Shown here piece by piece: positions 6,750-14,158 of a stretch of 14,805 nt of DNA. Position numbers and translations under genes: made by a program. The stretch's first letter is position 1, and each line of letters starts with the position of its first letter. The stretch is from contig CAAGMP010000150.1 of NCBI GenBank assembly GCA_900771065.1, positions 1-14,805 on the forward strand, in the 5' to 3' direction. Under the pieces are notes generated by a model that saw only the letters and a list, made by a program, of their open reading frames with translations, was not told where the DNA came from and did not search any database. Origin of the DNA: an uncultured Acinetobacter sp. GTDB taxonomy: Bacteria; Pseudomonadota; Gammaproteobacteria; Pseudomonadales; Moraxellaceae.

Positions 6750-7781
6750 ATGGCTAAAAAAACATCATTTTCATTGTGGAAATTGAGTTTAGGCTTTTTC
6801 ATTGCGCTATTTTTACTGTTTGCTGGCATGATTTGGTTAAGTCTATTTAAGCCATATCCAATCGAAGGTAAAAAACAGTTACTTTCAATTCAGTCTGGCG
6901 ATACGTATTTTGCTTTTATTGATCGTTTAGATGAACAAAAAAAAGTTTCTTTTCCATTGATTTTAAAAATTTATCAACGTTTTTTTATTGATCAAAGCAT
7001 GAAAGCAGGCGTTTATGAAATTCGTCAAGGCATGAGTGTGCGTCAAGTTTTAGATATGTTATCGAATGCTGAAAATGCTGAGCTAAATCGTATTTTAGTG
7101 ATTGAAGGTACAACTTTTCAGCAATTATTGGATAAATTAAAACGTGATCCTTTGGTGACAAAAAAATTAAGCCATTTATCTGATCAAGAAATTTTAAAGC
7201 AATTAGATATTCCATTTGATCATCCTGAAGGATTGTTTGCACCAAATACTTATTTTTTTGCTAAAGGTGAATCGGATGAGAAAATTTTAAAAACTTTATA
7301 TCAACATCAAATGCAAGCTTTAGATCGGGCTTGGGCTCGCCGTGCGGCAGATTTGCCTTATCAAAATAAATATGAAGCGTTAATTATGGCTTCAATTATC
7401 GAAAAAGAAACCAATTTAGATGCTGAGTTAAATCAGGTTTCGGGTGTATTTGCACGTCGTTTAAAACTTGGAATGCGTTTGCAAACTGATCCAACGGTGA
7501 TTTATGGCATGGGCGAACGTTATCAAGGTAAGATTACCCGAGCAGATTTAAGAACACCAACGCCATATAATACTTATACTAATTCAGGTTTACCACCTAC
7601 GCCAATTGCTTTGCCGAGTGAAAAAGCCATAGAAGCAACTTTACATCCTGATCAATCTGACAATTTGTATTTTGTTGCCACAGGAAAAGGTGGGCATACT
7701 TTCAGTAGTAATTTGCAAGATCATAATCAAGCAGTGCAGACTTATATACAAAATTTACGTGAAAAGCGCGCAACAAATTAA
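6750..7781 (+). CDS. mltG: MltG, endolytic murein transglycosylase
   Basis: A 343-residue inner-membrane enzyme that cuts nascent glycan strands in peptidoglycan. It has one N-terminal membrane anchor (about residues 14-33) followed by a periplasmic YceG domain. The catalytic glutamate is E218 in ASIIEKET, the same number as in E. coli MltG. TDPTVIYG (246-253) and the YNTY...GLPPTPI region are also typical, as is the C-terminal FSSNLQDHNQAV. Length agrees with the family. The start is one base after the pabC stop with little Shine-Dalgarno of its own, which suggests translational coupling. tmk follows after 11 bases. pabC-mltG-tmk is a common gammaproteobacterial order. Confidence 0.96.
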   Translation: MAKKTSFSLWKLSLGFFIALFLLFAGMIWLSLFKPYPIEGKKQLLSIQSGDTYFAFIDRLDEQKKVSFPLILKIYQRFFIDQSMKAGVYEIRQGMSVRQVLDMLSNAENAELNRILVIEGTTFQQLLDKLKRDPLVTKKLSHLSDQEILKQLDIPFDHPEGLFAPNTYFFAKGESDEKILKTLYQHQMQALDRAWARRAADLPYQNKYEALIMASIIEKETNLDAELNQVSGVFARRLKLGMRLQTDPTVIYGMGERYQGKITRADLRTPTPYNTYTNSGLPPTPIALPSEKAIEATLHPDQSDNLYFVATGKGGHTFSSNLQDHNQAVQTYIQNLREKRATN

Positions 7782-7792
7782 AGGAAAAATAG

Positions 7793-8395
7793 ATGTTTAT
7801 TAGCTTTGAAGGCACAGAAGGCGTTGGAAAAACGACTTTAATTCAACGTTTATTTAACACCTTACTTGAGCAAGGACATCAAGTGATTTTAACCCGTGAA
7901 CCGGGTGGCACACCATTGGCTGAAAAAATGCGTGAGTTACTGCTTAACCCAAATCATGAAGAAAATATGGCAGCTAAAGCCGAATTATTATTAATTTATG
8001 CAGCGCGTGCACAACATTTACAACAAGTGATTTTACCTGCTTTGGCGGCAGGAAAAACAGTTTTATGTGATCGTTTTACCGATGCCAGTTTTGCTTATCA
8101 ATGTGCAGGGCGTGGTTTAAACGCGGCTGATTTGACGATTTTAAATCAACATTTTGTTGAAAAAATGCCCGATTTAACTTTTTGGTTGGATGCTCCCATT
8201 GAGTTAGGCATGAATCGCGCAAAAAATAGAGGTGCTTTAGATCGTTTTGAGCAAGAAAAATTATCTTTTTTTGCCAAAGTAAGATCGGGCTATGAGCAAC
8301 TTTGGCAGCAACAACCTCAACGTATCAAACGTTTAGATGCAACACAAAATCCAGATCAGGTTTTTGCACAAGCACTTTCTTATTTAAAAAACTAA
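7793..8395 (+). CDS. tmk: Tmk, thymidylate kinase
   Basis: A 200-residue cytoplasmic kinase converting dTMP to dTDP. Motifs are P-loop FEGTEGVGKTT (5-15), TREPGGTPLAE (34-44) for nucleotide contacts, the DRF motif at 93-95 followed by TDASFAYQ, and the lid segment NRGALDRFEQE (145-155). A P-loop without a basic residue combined with basic residues in the lid matches the E. coli-like type II enzyme. The start is preceded by AAGGAA. It closes the pabC-mltG-tmk operon. In many relatives holB follows tmk, but here a TetR gene with its own promoter does. I see no clear terminator after tmk, so some read-through into tetR is possible. Confidence 0.97.
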   Translation: MFISFEGTEGVGKTTLIQRLFNTLLEQGHQVILTREPGGTPLAEKMRELLLNPNHEENMAAKAELLLIYAARAQHLQQVILPALAAGKTVLCDRFTDASFAYQCAGRGLNAADLTILNQHFVEKMPDLTFWLDAPIELGMNRAKNRGALDRFEQEKLSFFAKVRSGYEQLWQQQPQRIKRLDATQNPDQVFAQALSYLKN

Positions 8396-8415
8396 TTTTA
8401 GCTGATGCTTTAAGC

Positions 8416-8444
8416 TTGAATTGGTTTGAATTTTGTCTTATTAT
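8416..8444 (+). promoter_or_regulatory. Sigma70-type promoter of the tetR-MFS pair
   Basis: TTGAAT (8416-8421) and TATTAT (8439-8444) are separated by exactly 17 bases, close to the consensus -35 and -10 boxes. Transcription would start near 8451, within the palindrome that follows, leaving a leader of about 24 bases before the ATG at 8475. Confidence 0.6.
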
Positions 8445-8469
8445 AAAACGAAACGTATCGTATTGTTTT
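8445..8469. promoter_or_regulatory. Probable TetR operator (imperfect 25-bp palindrome)
   Basis: The stretch from AAAACGAAACG to CGTATTGTTTT is a palindrome centred on 8457 with 9 of 12 base pairs matching; mismatches are at 8450/8464, 8452/8462 and 8456/8458. It starts directly after the -10 box and covers the expected transcription start, the usual place for an autorepressing TetR-family operator. No other gene separates it from the tetR start codon. Binding is inferred. Confidence 0.6.
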
Positions 8470-8474
8470 TAATT

Positions 8475-9038
8475 ATGGATAAAAAATTTTCCGCAAAACA
8501 GCTGTGTATTTTAAATGCAACGCTTGAAGCCGTAACAGAATACGACTATCACAAGCTCAGTATTGAACATATTGCAGCGCGTGCAGGAGTAGGAAAATCA
8601 ACAATTTACCGTTGGTGGAAAAAGAAAGCAGATTTAATTTTTGATGCTTTTACGATTAAAACAGCAACTATTTTTGAATTAGATTTAACTCAAAGTCTAG
8701 CATTTAATTTAAAACAACAATTAGCTCGCTTAACCTTAGTCTTAAGTCATGGTATTGGTCGGGCTATTTTGGCGGCAATTGTTGAAGATAAAGAAGCAGC
8801 AGGGAAATTTTTTCAGCAATATTTATTGCCGCGTCGCCAACAAACTTATCAGTTAATTCAGTTGGCAATTCAACGTCAAGAAATTATTGCAACTTATCCC
8901 TTTGATTTTATGTTAGATACGATTTACGCACCGATTCATTATCAAATTATTTTTTTCAATCAAATTCCAGACCAAGTTTATATTGATAACTTGGTTGAAT
9001 TTGCTTTGCAACCTATTCTGATTCCTTCAATTCACTAA
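8475..9038 (+). CDS. TetR/AcrR-family transcriptional regulator
   Basis: A 187-residue one-component regulator. The N-terminal domain has the TetR helix-turn-helix at about residues 28-51 (LSIEHIAARAGVGKSTIYRW, then WKKKADLI). The C-terminal helical domain, presumably for ligand and dimerisation, resembles the family in length but shows no clue to the ligand. I chose ATG 8475; the frame stays open upstream to a TTG at 8433, but that lies before the -10 box. No Shine-Dalgarno is visible before the ATG. The MFS gene follows 17 bases after the stop, so the two are probably cotranscribed, and the regulator likely represses both until an unknown compound binds it. Confidence 0.9.
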   Translation: MDKKFSAKQLCILNATLEAVTEYDYHKLSIEHIAARAGVGKSTIYRWWKKKADLIFDAFTIKTATIFELDLTQSLAFNLKQQLARLTLVLSHGIGRAILAAIVEDKEAAGKFFQQYLLPRRQQTYQLIQLAIQRQEIIATYPFDFMLDTIYAPIHYQIIFFNQIPDQVYIDNLVEFALQPILIPSIH

Positions 9039-9055
9039 GCTCAAAGTTGCCAGCC

Positions 9056-10237
9056 ATGTCCACATCTACCTCACCAAAACACCTTTGGAATAAAACGTTT
9101 GTTTTATGTTTGGTCAATAACTTTTTCTTGTTTGTCTATTATTTTGCTTTGTTTGCTGTTTTACCAATTTATATCATGAAAGATTTAAATGGTTCGATTG
9201 AAGAAGCAGGTTTAGCATTGACTTTGTTTTTGGTTTCTTCCATTGCTGTTCGACCATTTTCAGGTTTATTAATTCAAAAAATTGGTAAAAAATTAGCTTT
9301 TCGTGGTTCGGAATTTTTCTTTGCCTTATTTGCAATTAGTTATATTTGGATTGATAGCATGTGGTCGTTACTTTTAGTTCGATTTTTACATGGTATTTGG
9401 TTTAGTGTTTTAACCACAGTTACTGTTCCTGTTGCAAGTGATTTTATTCCTGAAGAACGTAAAGGTGAGGGCATTGGTTATTTTGTGATGTCGACCAATT
9501 TGGGTGTGGTATTTGGTCCTTTATTGGCATTGACCACCATTCAACTGACTAGTTTTAAAACTTTATTTGCGATTTTAGCGGCAACCATTGCTTTAGGTTT
9601 TGTATTTTGTTTATTGGTTCAAGTCAAAGATGAAGCAATTAAACCGATACAACCGACTTCAACGAAAAATCGCTTAAAATTAACCGATATTATTGAAACG
9701 CGTGTTATTGCGGTTGGAATAGTCGCTTGTTTAGTGGCAATTTCTTATTCCAGTGTGACTAGCTTTATTACCGCATACACTGAAGCGCACAATTTACTTG
9801 CTTATACCAGTATTTTCTTTATTGTGTTCGCTGTTTCAATGATTATTGTACGTCCATTGGTTGGTAAAATGTATGACCGTAAAGGACCAAGTTCGGTCAT
9901 TTATCCATCTTTTATTTTCTTTGCAATTGGTCTTATTTTAGTGAGTTTAACTCACACAAAATGGTTATTGTGGGCTTCAGCTGTTTTTGTCGGAATAGGT
10001 TACGGCACATTATTTCCTTGCTTACAAACTATTGCAATTCAAACCGTTGGTCGTGAACGTATGGGACATGCCATTTCAACATTTTTTACTTTATTTGATA
10101 TAGGTTTGGCTTTAGGTTCAGTGATTATGGGATTATTAATTGCTCAAATTGGCTTTCAGTGGACTTATATTGCTTGTGCTGTTTTGGTTTGTGCCAATAT
10201 TTTTCTGTATCGCTCCCGTGTTGTGCCAACATTGTAA
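9056..10237 (+). CDS. MFS transporter, probable drug/metabolite efflux
   Basis: A 393-residue inner-membrane protein with about twelve hydrophobic segments in two halves and a central hydrophilic linker (around KPIQPTSTKNRLK). Motif-A-like loops occur in both halves: RPFSGLLIQKIGKK after helix 2 and RPLVGKMYDRKGPSS in the second half. This, with an adjacent TetR gene, points to a proton-driven exporter, but the substrate cannot be told from sequence. It starts 17 bases after tetR. I prefer ATG 9056; a TTG at 9047 is in frame, and neither has a clear Shine-Dalgarno, so translation may depend on tetR coupling. It ends six bases before a bidirectional terminator. Confidence 0.88.
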   Translation: MSTSTSPKHLWNKTFVLCLVNNFFLFVYYFALFAVLPIYIMKDLNGSIEEAGLALTLFLVSSIAVRPFSGLLIQKIGKKLAFRGSEFFFALFAISYIWIDSMWSLLLVRFLHGIWFSVLTTVTVPVASDFIPEERKGEGIGYFVMSTNLGVVFGPLLALTTIQLTSFKTLFAILAATIALGFVFCLLVQVKDEAIKPIQPTSTKNRLKLTDIIETRVIAVGIVACLVAISYSSVTSFITAYTEAHNLLAYTSIFFIVFAVSMIIVRPLVGKMYDRKGPSSVIYPSFIFFAIGLILVSLTHTKWLLWASAVFVGIGYGTLFPCLQTIAIQTVGRERMGHAISTFFTLFDIGLALGSVIMGLLIAQIGFQWTYIACAVLVCANIFLYRSRVVPTL

Positions 10238-10242
10238 AAATA

Positions 10243-10265
10243 AAAAGACGCATCATGCGTCTTTT
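10243..10265. terminator. Bidirectional terminator between MFS and rhomboid genes
   Basis: A perfect 10-bp inverted repeat, AAAAGACGCA (10243-10252) / TGCGTCTTTT (10256-10265), with a three-base loop. The arms begin and end in A and T runs, so both transcripts get a GC-rich stem followed by U residues. It lies between the stop codons of two convergent genes (10237 and 10268), with nothing else in the gap. Confidence 0.88.
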
Positions 10266-10267
10266 CT

Positions 10268-10885
10268 TTAAAATGGTAATTGGCTTAATTTACTCAAAAA
10301 ATGTTGAACAATGCGTGGTTCAATAATGATCGTCATAATGACACCATACGCAGCACCCCATAAATGCGCGTTATGATCAATATTACTGTTTCCTTTTTTT
10401 GCTGCCCACAAGCTATAAGCAGTAAAAAGCACGGCAAAAATAATGGCAGGAATTGGAATAAAAAAGAAAAAAATTAGTTTCCATGGATCAAATAAAATAT
10501 AAGCAAAAACTACCGCGGAAACCGCACCTGAAGCGCCCAAACTTTCCCAATACACATCATTTTTATGTTTTAAATAATTCGGGAAAATCGCAAAAATCAG
10601 TGCGCCTAAATAAAATAAAACAAAGCCCAAGTTGTAAAAATATTGGCGGTAAAAATATTCAATAATGCTACCAAAGAAAAACAGGGTAATCATATTGAAT
10701 AATAAATGAATGCCATTTCCGTGCACAAATCCATAGGTAATAAAACGATCATATTGACCCTTTTGCATGGCAGGCGGCCAAAAAGTCAAACGATTCATGA
10801 TGGTTTGATTGGAAAATGCCATTAATGAAATAATTACTGTAATAATAATAATGGTGACAGTATGATTAAATGGTAAATTCAACAT
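10268..10885 (-). CDS. Rhomboid-family intramembrane serine protease
   Basis: A 205-residue polytopic membrane protein with about six transmembrane segments and no extra N-terminal cytoplasmic domain, so it is the minimal rhomboid form. The catalytic serine is S119 in GASG (117-120) and the paired histidine is H174 in AHLWGAAYG. HGNGIHLLFNM (55-65) supplies the conserved H and N of helix 2, involved in the oxyanion hole. Both catalytic residues are kept, so it should be active, cleaving membrane-anchored substrates that are not known here. I see no Shine-Dalgarno before the ATG at 10885. It diverges from nfuA and converges on the MFS gene. It is shorter than E. coli GlpG (276) and I give no symbol. 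Confidence 0.9.
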   Translation of the reverse strand: MLNLPFNHTVTIIIITVIISLMAFSNQTIMNRLTFWPPAMQKGQYDRFITYGFVHGNGIHLLFNMITLFFFGSIIEYFYRQYFYNLGFVLFYLGALIFAIFPNYLKHKNDVYWESLGASGAVSAVVFAYILFDPWKLIFFFFIPIPAIIFAVLFTAYSLWAAKKGNSNIDHNAHLWGAAYGVIMTIIIEPRIVQHFLSKLSQLPF

Positions 10886-10955
10886 AAAAATACATTTATT
10901 TCAGTTAAGAATTAAAAATATAATGCCACTAAATACAAAAATATGCTGATTAAAT

Positions 10956-10983
10956 CCGACAAATTTAGTAGTTTTTATAAAAT
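10956..10983 (+). promoter_or_regulatory. Possible nfuA promoter
   Basis: CCGACA (10956-10961) and TAAAAT (10978-10983) lie 16 bases apart in the 149-base gap shared with the divergent rhomboid gene. The -35 box matches four of six consensus bases. The leader would be about 45 bases. In such AT-rich DNA a -10-like match is easy to find by chance, so this is tentative. I could not place a rhomboid promoter in the same gap. Confidence 0.3.
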
Positions 10984-11034
10984 TTATCCAGATCTTCAGT
11001 TAGAATAGTCACTTCAGATTGAGGAAAATTTGAT

Positions 11035-11673
11035 ATGTCGACTGAAAACACCAGCACTGCAGTTGCAGAAGAAATTCCAAATTTATTGATTACGCCAACT
11101 GCGCAAGAGTATTTGAAGGGTTTATTGGAAAAACAAAACACACCAGGTATTGGCGTGCGTATTTTCGTTGAAAATCCAGGAACGCCACGTGCTGAATGTT
11201 GTATGGCTTATAGTGCACCTGATGAAGTTGTACCTACTGACTACAAACAGGAATATCCTGATTTTCCAGCATTTATTGATACGCCATCTATTCCGTATTT
11301 GTTAGATGCAGTCATTGATTACAATAAAGACCGTTTTGGTGGTCAGCTCACTTTCCGTGCGCCAAATTCAAAAGTGCCTCGCGTTGGTCCTGATGCTTCA
11401 ATTGAAGAACGTATTATTTACGTTTTACAATCTGAAATTAATCCAGGTTTATCGGGTCATGGTGGTAATTGTTCGTTGGTTGAAGTGAAAGAAGATCCTG
11501 AACAAGGTTTAACTGCTGTTTTAAAATTCGGTGGCGGTTGTCAAGGCTGTTCAGCAATTGATGTGACTTTAAAACAAGGTGTTGAAACCACATTAAAACA
11601 GCATATTCCTGAATTAATGCACGTTGTTGACCAAACTGACCATAGCCAAGCTGAAGGTGCTTATTTTAAATAA
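11035..11673 (+). CDS. nfuA: NfuA, Fe-S biogenesis protein
   Basis: A 212-residue cytoplasmic iron-sulfur carrier that receives clusters from Isc/Suf scaffolds and passes them to targets. The N-terminal part (about 15-110) is an A-type-carrier-like domain. The C-terminal Nfu domain begins around 123 (IEERIIYVL) and holds the cluster-binding CxxC in GGGCQGCS, C169 and C172. NfuA homodimers bind one [4Fe-4S] cluster through these cysteines. A CC pair at 55-56 is also present. Compared with E. coli NfuA (191) it has a longer N-terminus. The start is preceded by GAGGAAAA. It appears monocistronic, with a strong terminator just after its stop. Confidence 0.95.
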   Translation: MSTENTSTAVAEEIPNLLITPTAQEYLKGLLEKQNTPGIGVRIFVENPGTPRAECCMAYSAPDEVVPTDYKQEYPDFPAFIDTPSIPYLLDAVIDYNKDRFGGQLTFRAPNSKVPRVGPDASIEERIIYVLQSEINPGLSGHGGNCSLVEVKEDPEQGLTAVLKFGGGCQGCSAIDVTLKQGVETTLKQHIPELMHVVDQTDHSQAEGAYFK

Positions 11674-11687
11674 GCCGTTTGCGAAGC

Positions 11688-11718
11688 AAATGCCAATCAG
11701 TTTTGATTGGCATTTTTA
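11688..11718 (+). terminator. Rho-independent terminator of nfuA
   Basis: A perfect 12-bp stem, AAATGCCAATCA (11688-11699) / TGATTGGCATTT (11704-11715), with loop GTTT and a T run on the plus strand (11713-11717). A smaller hairpin, TTTGC-GAA-GCAAA, lies just before and overlaps its left arm. The right arm and loop are also the last codons and stop of the convergent gene at 11697-12713. On that strand only three T residues follow, so termination should favour nfuA. Confidence 0.85.
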
Positions 11719-12713
11719 TTGAGTAAATTTTGTGCTGCTTCAGAATAATAAAATTTTTCTAATTGTTGACGTGCACGTTGTTCTAAATAACCTTTTTCAT
11801 TGAGCTGTTTTGCAAATTCAATCACCATTTGACTTAAAGCACCTTCAACCAATTGCTGATCAATATTTAAATTACGCAATAATAAATCAAAATTATGTTC
11901 TTGATTTCGGCTATACCAAGTATAAATGCCATCGTGCAATTGTTGCTTTAAATATTCGGATTGACGTAAATAATCCCAAACCTCAACAGTCATTTCAATA
12001 CTTTGTTCTAATTCATTAATTTCAATATAATTTTTGAGTTTTGATAGCGGTTGATTTTTTACTTGATGCCATAAATTGGCTTGTAAATGATACAGTTTAT
12101 CTTCACTTAAATTATGATTCAAAACTTGTTCACAAATTTGGCTCAATTTTAAAATATTTTTTTGTAAATAGTTTTGAATTGCCATGTCTAAATTGGCATC
12201 GGTCACGCTTTCCAAGACCGATTTTCCCATTTGCATAAAACGAGAAACGCCCGGAACGTGTTTCACCATGCTTGAATTTTCTAAATAATCTTGAATTGCA
12301 TGTTGAATGAGTTGTGAAATCATGGCAGAAAATGCAGGATTACTGACTATATTGTGAACTAGTTTTTGTCGATGTGCTTCTTTACTTGCCACGTATTGAG
12401 CAACTCGGTCAACGGTTAATACAGGAATGACATCGGCAATTGCTGTTTTTTCTGCAATTGGGTGTACCAATGCAAAACGAATCTGTTCTGCTAATTGTTG
12501 TAACAGATTTTCGCTGAATGCAGTTGCCAAAATTTGTTTAGACAATAACTGGTGAATTTGTTCAAAGCTGAATAAATCTTTTAATTGTTGTTTGCAAAGC
12601 CATTGATAAAAAAAAGAAAACTCTTCTTTAATTACGCTTTCATCTGCAAATTCTTGTTGTAAAAAAATTAGATGTGCTTCAATGAGCTGTTCAATCAGAG
12701 CTTGATTTGACAT
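11697..12713 (-). CDS. Conserved-looking helical protein of unknown function
   Basis: I do not recognise this 338-residue protein. It is rich in Q, L, E, N and K, has no signal peptide and no clear membrane segment, and appears almost wholly alpha-helical. Residues after about 130 contain a less polar stretch, SSMVKHVPGVSRFMQMGKS, that resembles nothing I can name with a function. No catalytic motif, metal site or nucleotide site is visible. The full-length open frame with ordinary host-like codon use argues that it is real. I see no Shine-Dalgarno before ATG 12713. It lies alone between nfuA (convergent) and the carbonic anhydrase gene (divergent), so context gives no role. Its stop codon sits inside the nfuA terminator stem. 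Confidence 0.75.
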   Translation of the reverse strand: MSNQALIEQLIEAHLIFLQQEFADESVIKEEFSFFYQWLCKQQLKDLFSFEQIHQLLSKQILATAFSENLLQQLAEQIRFALVHPIAEKTAIADVIPVLTVDRVAQYVASKEAHRQKLVHNIVSNPAFSAMISQLIQHAIQDYLENSSMVKHVPGVSRFMQMGKSVLESVTDANLDMAIQNYLQKNILKLSQICEQVLNHNLSEDKLYHLQANLWHQVKNQPLSKLKNYIEINELEQSIEMTVEVWDYLRQSEYLKQQLHDGIYTWYSRNQEHNFDLLLRNLNIDQQLVEGALSQMVIEFAKQLNEKGYLEQRARQQLEKFYYSEAAQNLLNKNANQN

Positions 12714-12804
12714 AAAAAATGGAGCTTAAAATAAAATAAGATTTAGTTTAACAGCTACATTTGAATTTGCATGCAAAAATAATGCAGAGTTATTTTATTT
12801 GCAA

Positions 12805-12833
12805 GTGACATTTAAAAGCGCTGAGATTAAAAT
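12805..12833 (+). promoter_or_regulatory. Probable promoter of the carbonic anhydrase gene
   Basis: GTGACA (12805-12810) and TAAAAT (12828-12833) are separated by 17 bases; each matches five of six consensus bases. Transcription would begin near 12840, giving a leader of about 22 bases that contains the Shine-Dalgarno AGGG. It lies in the 148-base gap shared with the divergent gene of unknown function. Confidence 0.6.
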
Positions 12834-12861
12834 AATTTGACTTTAGATCAGGGTGAAAAAA

Positions 12862-13476
12862 ATGCTTACGGCAGCAGAAGCTTTAGAACGCTTAAAAAAT
12901 GGAAATCAGCGTTTTGTAAATGGTCAAACTAATCATCCAAAATTGTTAACGCACGCACAACGTGCAGAAATGGCAGAAAGCCAAGAGCCTTTTGCGATTA
13001 TTTTAGGATGTTCCGATTCACGTGTACCTGCAGAAATGGTATTTGATCAAGGCTTAGGTGACTTATTTGTAATTCGTGTTGCAGGAAATATTGTTGCACC
13101 ATCGCAAGTGGGTAGCGTGGAATTTGCAGCAGAAAGTTTTCATTGTCCTTTAGTAATTGTTTTAGGTCATACACATTGTGGCGCAATTCATTCTACGATT
13201 GAAGCACTTCAAAATCCAGATCAAACCTCATCTGCTAACTTAATGTCAATTGTTAACCGCGTTCGTCCATCGGTTGAAATTTTAATGCAAACTGAATTGA
13301 AAGATGATTTAGATAAATTATCTAAGCATGCAGTGCGTTCCAATGTATTTGCATCGGTTAATCAATTACGTCATGGTTCGGCTGTTTTAGAACAATTAAT
13401 TGCAAAAGGGCAATTAAAAGTAGTGGGTGCAGAATATTCTTTAGAAACGGGTGAAGTTGAATTTTACGACTTTTAA
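12862..13476 (+). CDS. can: Beta-class carbonic anhydrase
   Basis: A 204-residue zinc enzyme interconverting CO2 and bicarbonate in the cytoplasm. Zinc ligands are C50 (in GCSDSRVPAE), H103 and C106 (in GHTHCGA), with the D52/R54 dyad that completes the beta-class active site. RVAGNIV (72-78) and the GSVEFA segment are typical of bacterial beta enzymes. No signal peptide. I prefer ATG 12862, with AGGG eight bases upstream; an in-frame GTG at 12853 would add three residues but has its Shine-Dalgarno too close. Bicarbonate supply for carboxylations is the usual role. The symbol can is by analogy with E. coli; the paralogue cynT is less likely because no cyanate genes are nearby. Confidence 0.92.
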   Translation: MLTAAEALERLKNGNQRFVNGQTNHPKLLTHAQRAEMAESQEPFAIILGCSDSRVPAEMVFDQGLGDLFVIRVAGNIVAPSQVGSVEFAAESFHCPLVIVLGHTHCGAIHSTIEALQNPDQTSSANLMSIVNRVRPSVEILMQTELKDDLDKLSKHAVRSNVFASVNQLRHGSAVLEQLIAKGQLKVVGAEYSLETGEVEFYDF

Positions 13477-13484
13477 CTCAATCG

Positions 13485-13502
13485 GGCGCTTTATAAAGCG
13501 CC
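13485..13502. repeat. Perfect palindrome between can and tesA
   Basis: GGCGCTTT and AAAGCGCC flank AT to make an 18-base perfect palindrome between two convergent genes. It includes the tesA stop codon (13491-13493). Neither strand shows a T run after the stem, so it is a poor intrinsic terminator, though it may stabilise or end transcripts with Rho. Confidence 0.5.
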
Positions 13503-14120
13503 TTGAATATAAGGATAAGTATTTTTTAATAAAATAGGCTGTGCTTTCGCATTAGGATGAATTTGGTCGTTTTGCATCAAATTTTTATTGCCAGCTACAC
13601 CTTCTAAGAAAAAAGGTTGCAATTTCACTCGATATTGCTGACTTAAGACTTTGTAATTGTTTTCGAAAGCCTTGCTATATGTTGAACCATAATTTGGTGG
13701 AATTTTCATTCCCAATAAAATTACAGTCGCTTTTTGTTTTTGACTTTGTACAATCAATTTTTCTAAATTATTTTTAATCATTTGTGGTGGTTGACCACGC
13801 AAACCATCATTACCGCCTAATTCAATTACCACAACATCAGGTTTATGCTGCGTGAGCAATTTGGGCAAACGTGCCAAAGCGCCACTTGTGGTTTCACCAC
13901 TGACGCTGGCATTGATTACCTGATGTTTTTTGGGATATTGTTGGTTCAATTTGTGTTGTAAAAGTGATACCCAACCTTGTTTTTGGTCAATGCCATAACC
14001 TGCACTGAGACTATCCCCTAAAATCATGATGGTTTTTGCCATGGTTGAAATAGGAAGTAAACTAAATAAAATCAGTAGGTAAGGTGCAATTTTTGCATTT
14101 TTAAACGTTCTATTTTGCAT
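13491..14120 (-). CDS. tesA: TesA-type SGNH lysophospholipase/thioesterase
   Basis: A 209-residue GDSL/SGNH hydrolase like E. coli TesA (thioesterase I/protease I/lysophospholipase L1). Residues 1-28 look like a signal peptide (basic start, hydrophobic YLLILFSLLPIS, cleavage at TMA before K29), so it should be periplasmic. SGNH blocks are all present: S37 in GDSLSAGYG, G75 in SGETTSGAL, N104 in ELGGNDGLRG, and D185/H188 in DQIHPN. I chose ATG 14120; an in-frame TTG at 14156 would weaken the signal peptide and collide with the divergent gene. Neither has a good Shine-Dalgarno. It diverges from the YbbA-like ATPase gene, an arrangement also known for tesA and ybbA in E. coli. Confidence 0.9.
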   Translation of the reverse strand: MQNRTFKNAKIAPYLLILFSLLPISTMAKTIMILGDSLSAGYGIDQKQGWVSLLQHKLNQQYPKKHQVINASVSGETTSGALARLPKLLTQHKPDVVVIELGGNDGLRGQPPQMIKNNLEKLIVQSQKQKATVILLGMKIPPNYGSTYSKAFENNYKVLSQQYRVKLQPFFLEGVAGNKNLMQNDQIHPNAKAQPILLKNTYPYIQGAL

Positions 14121-14158
14121 TTTAAACCAATAACCCTTTGATGATGAGTGACTCAATC

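Noticed and set aside
11810..12238. Plus-strand open frames opposite the unknown gene at 11697-12713
   Set aside because: They are short, show no motif and no start signals. The 338-residue minus-strand frame is far longer and more protein-like.
13485..13502. Palindrome between can and tesA as an intrinsic terminator
   Set aside because: No T run follows the stem on either strand, so I list it as a palindrome only.
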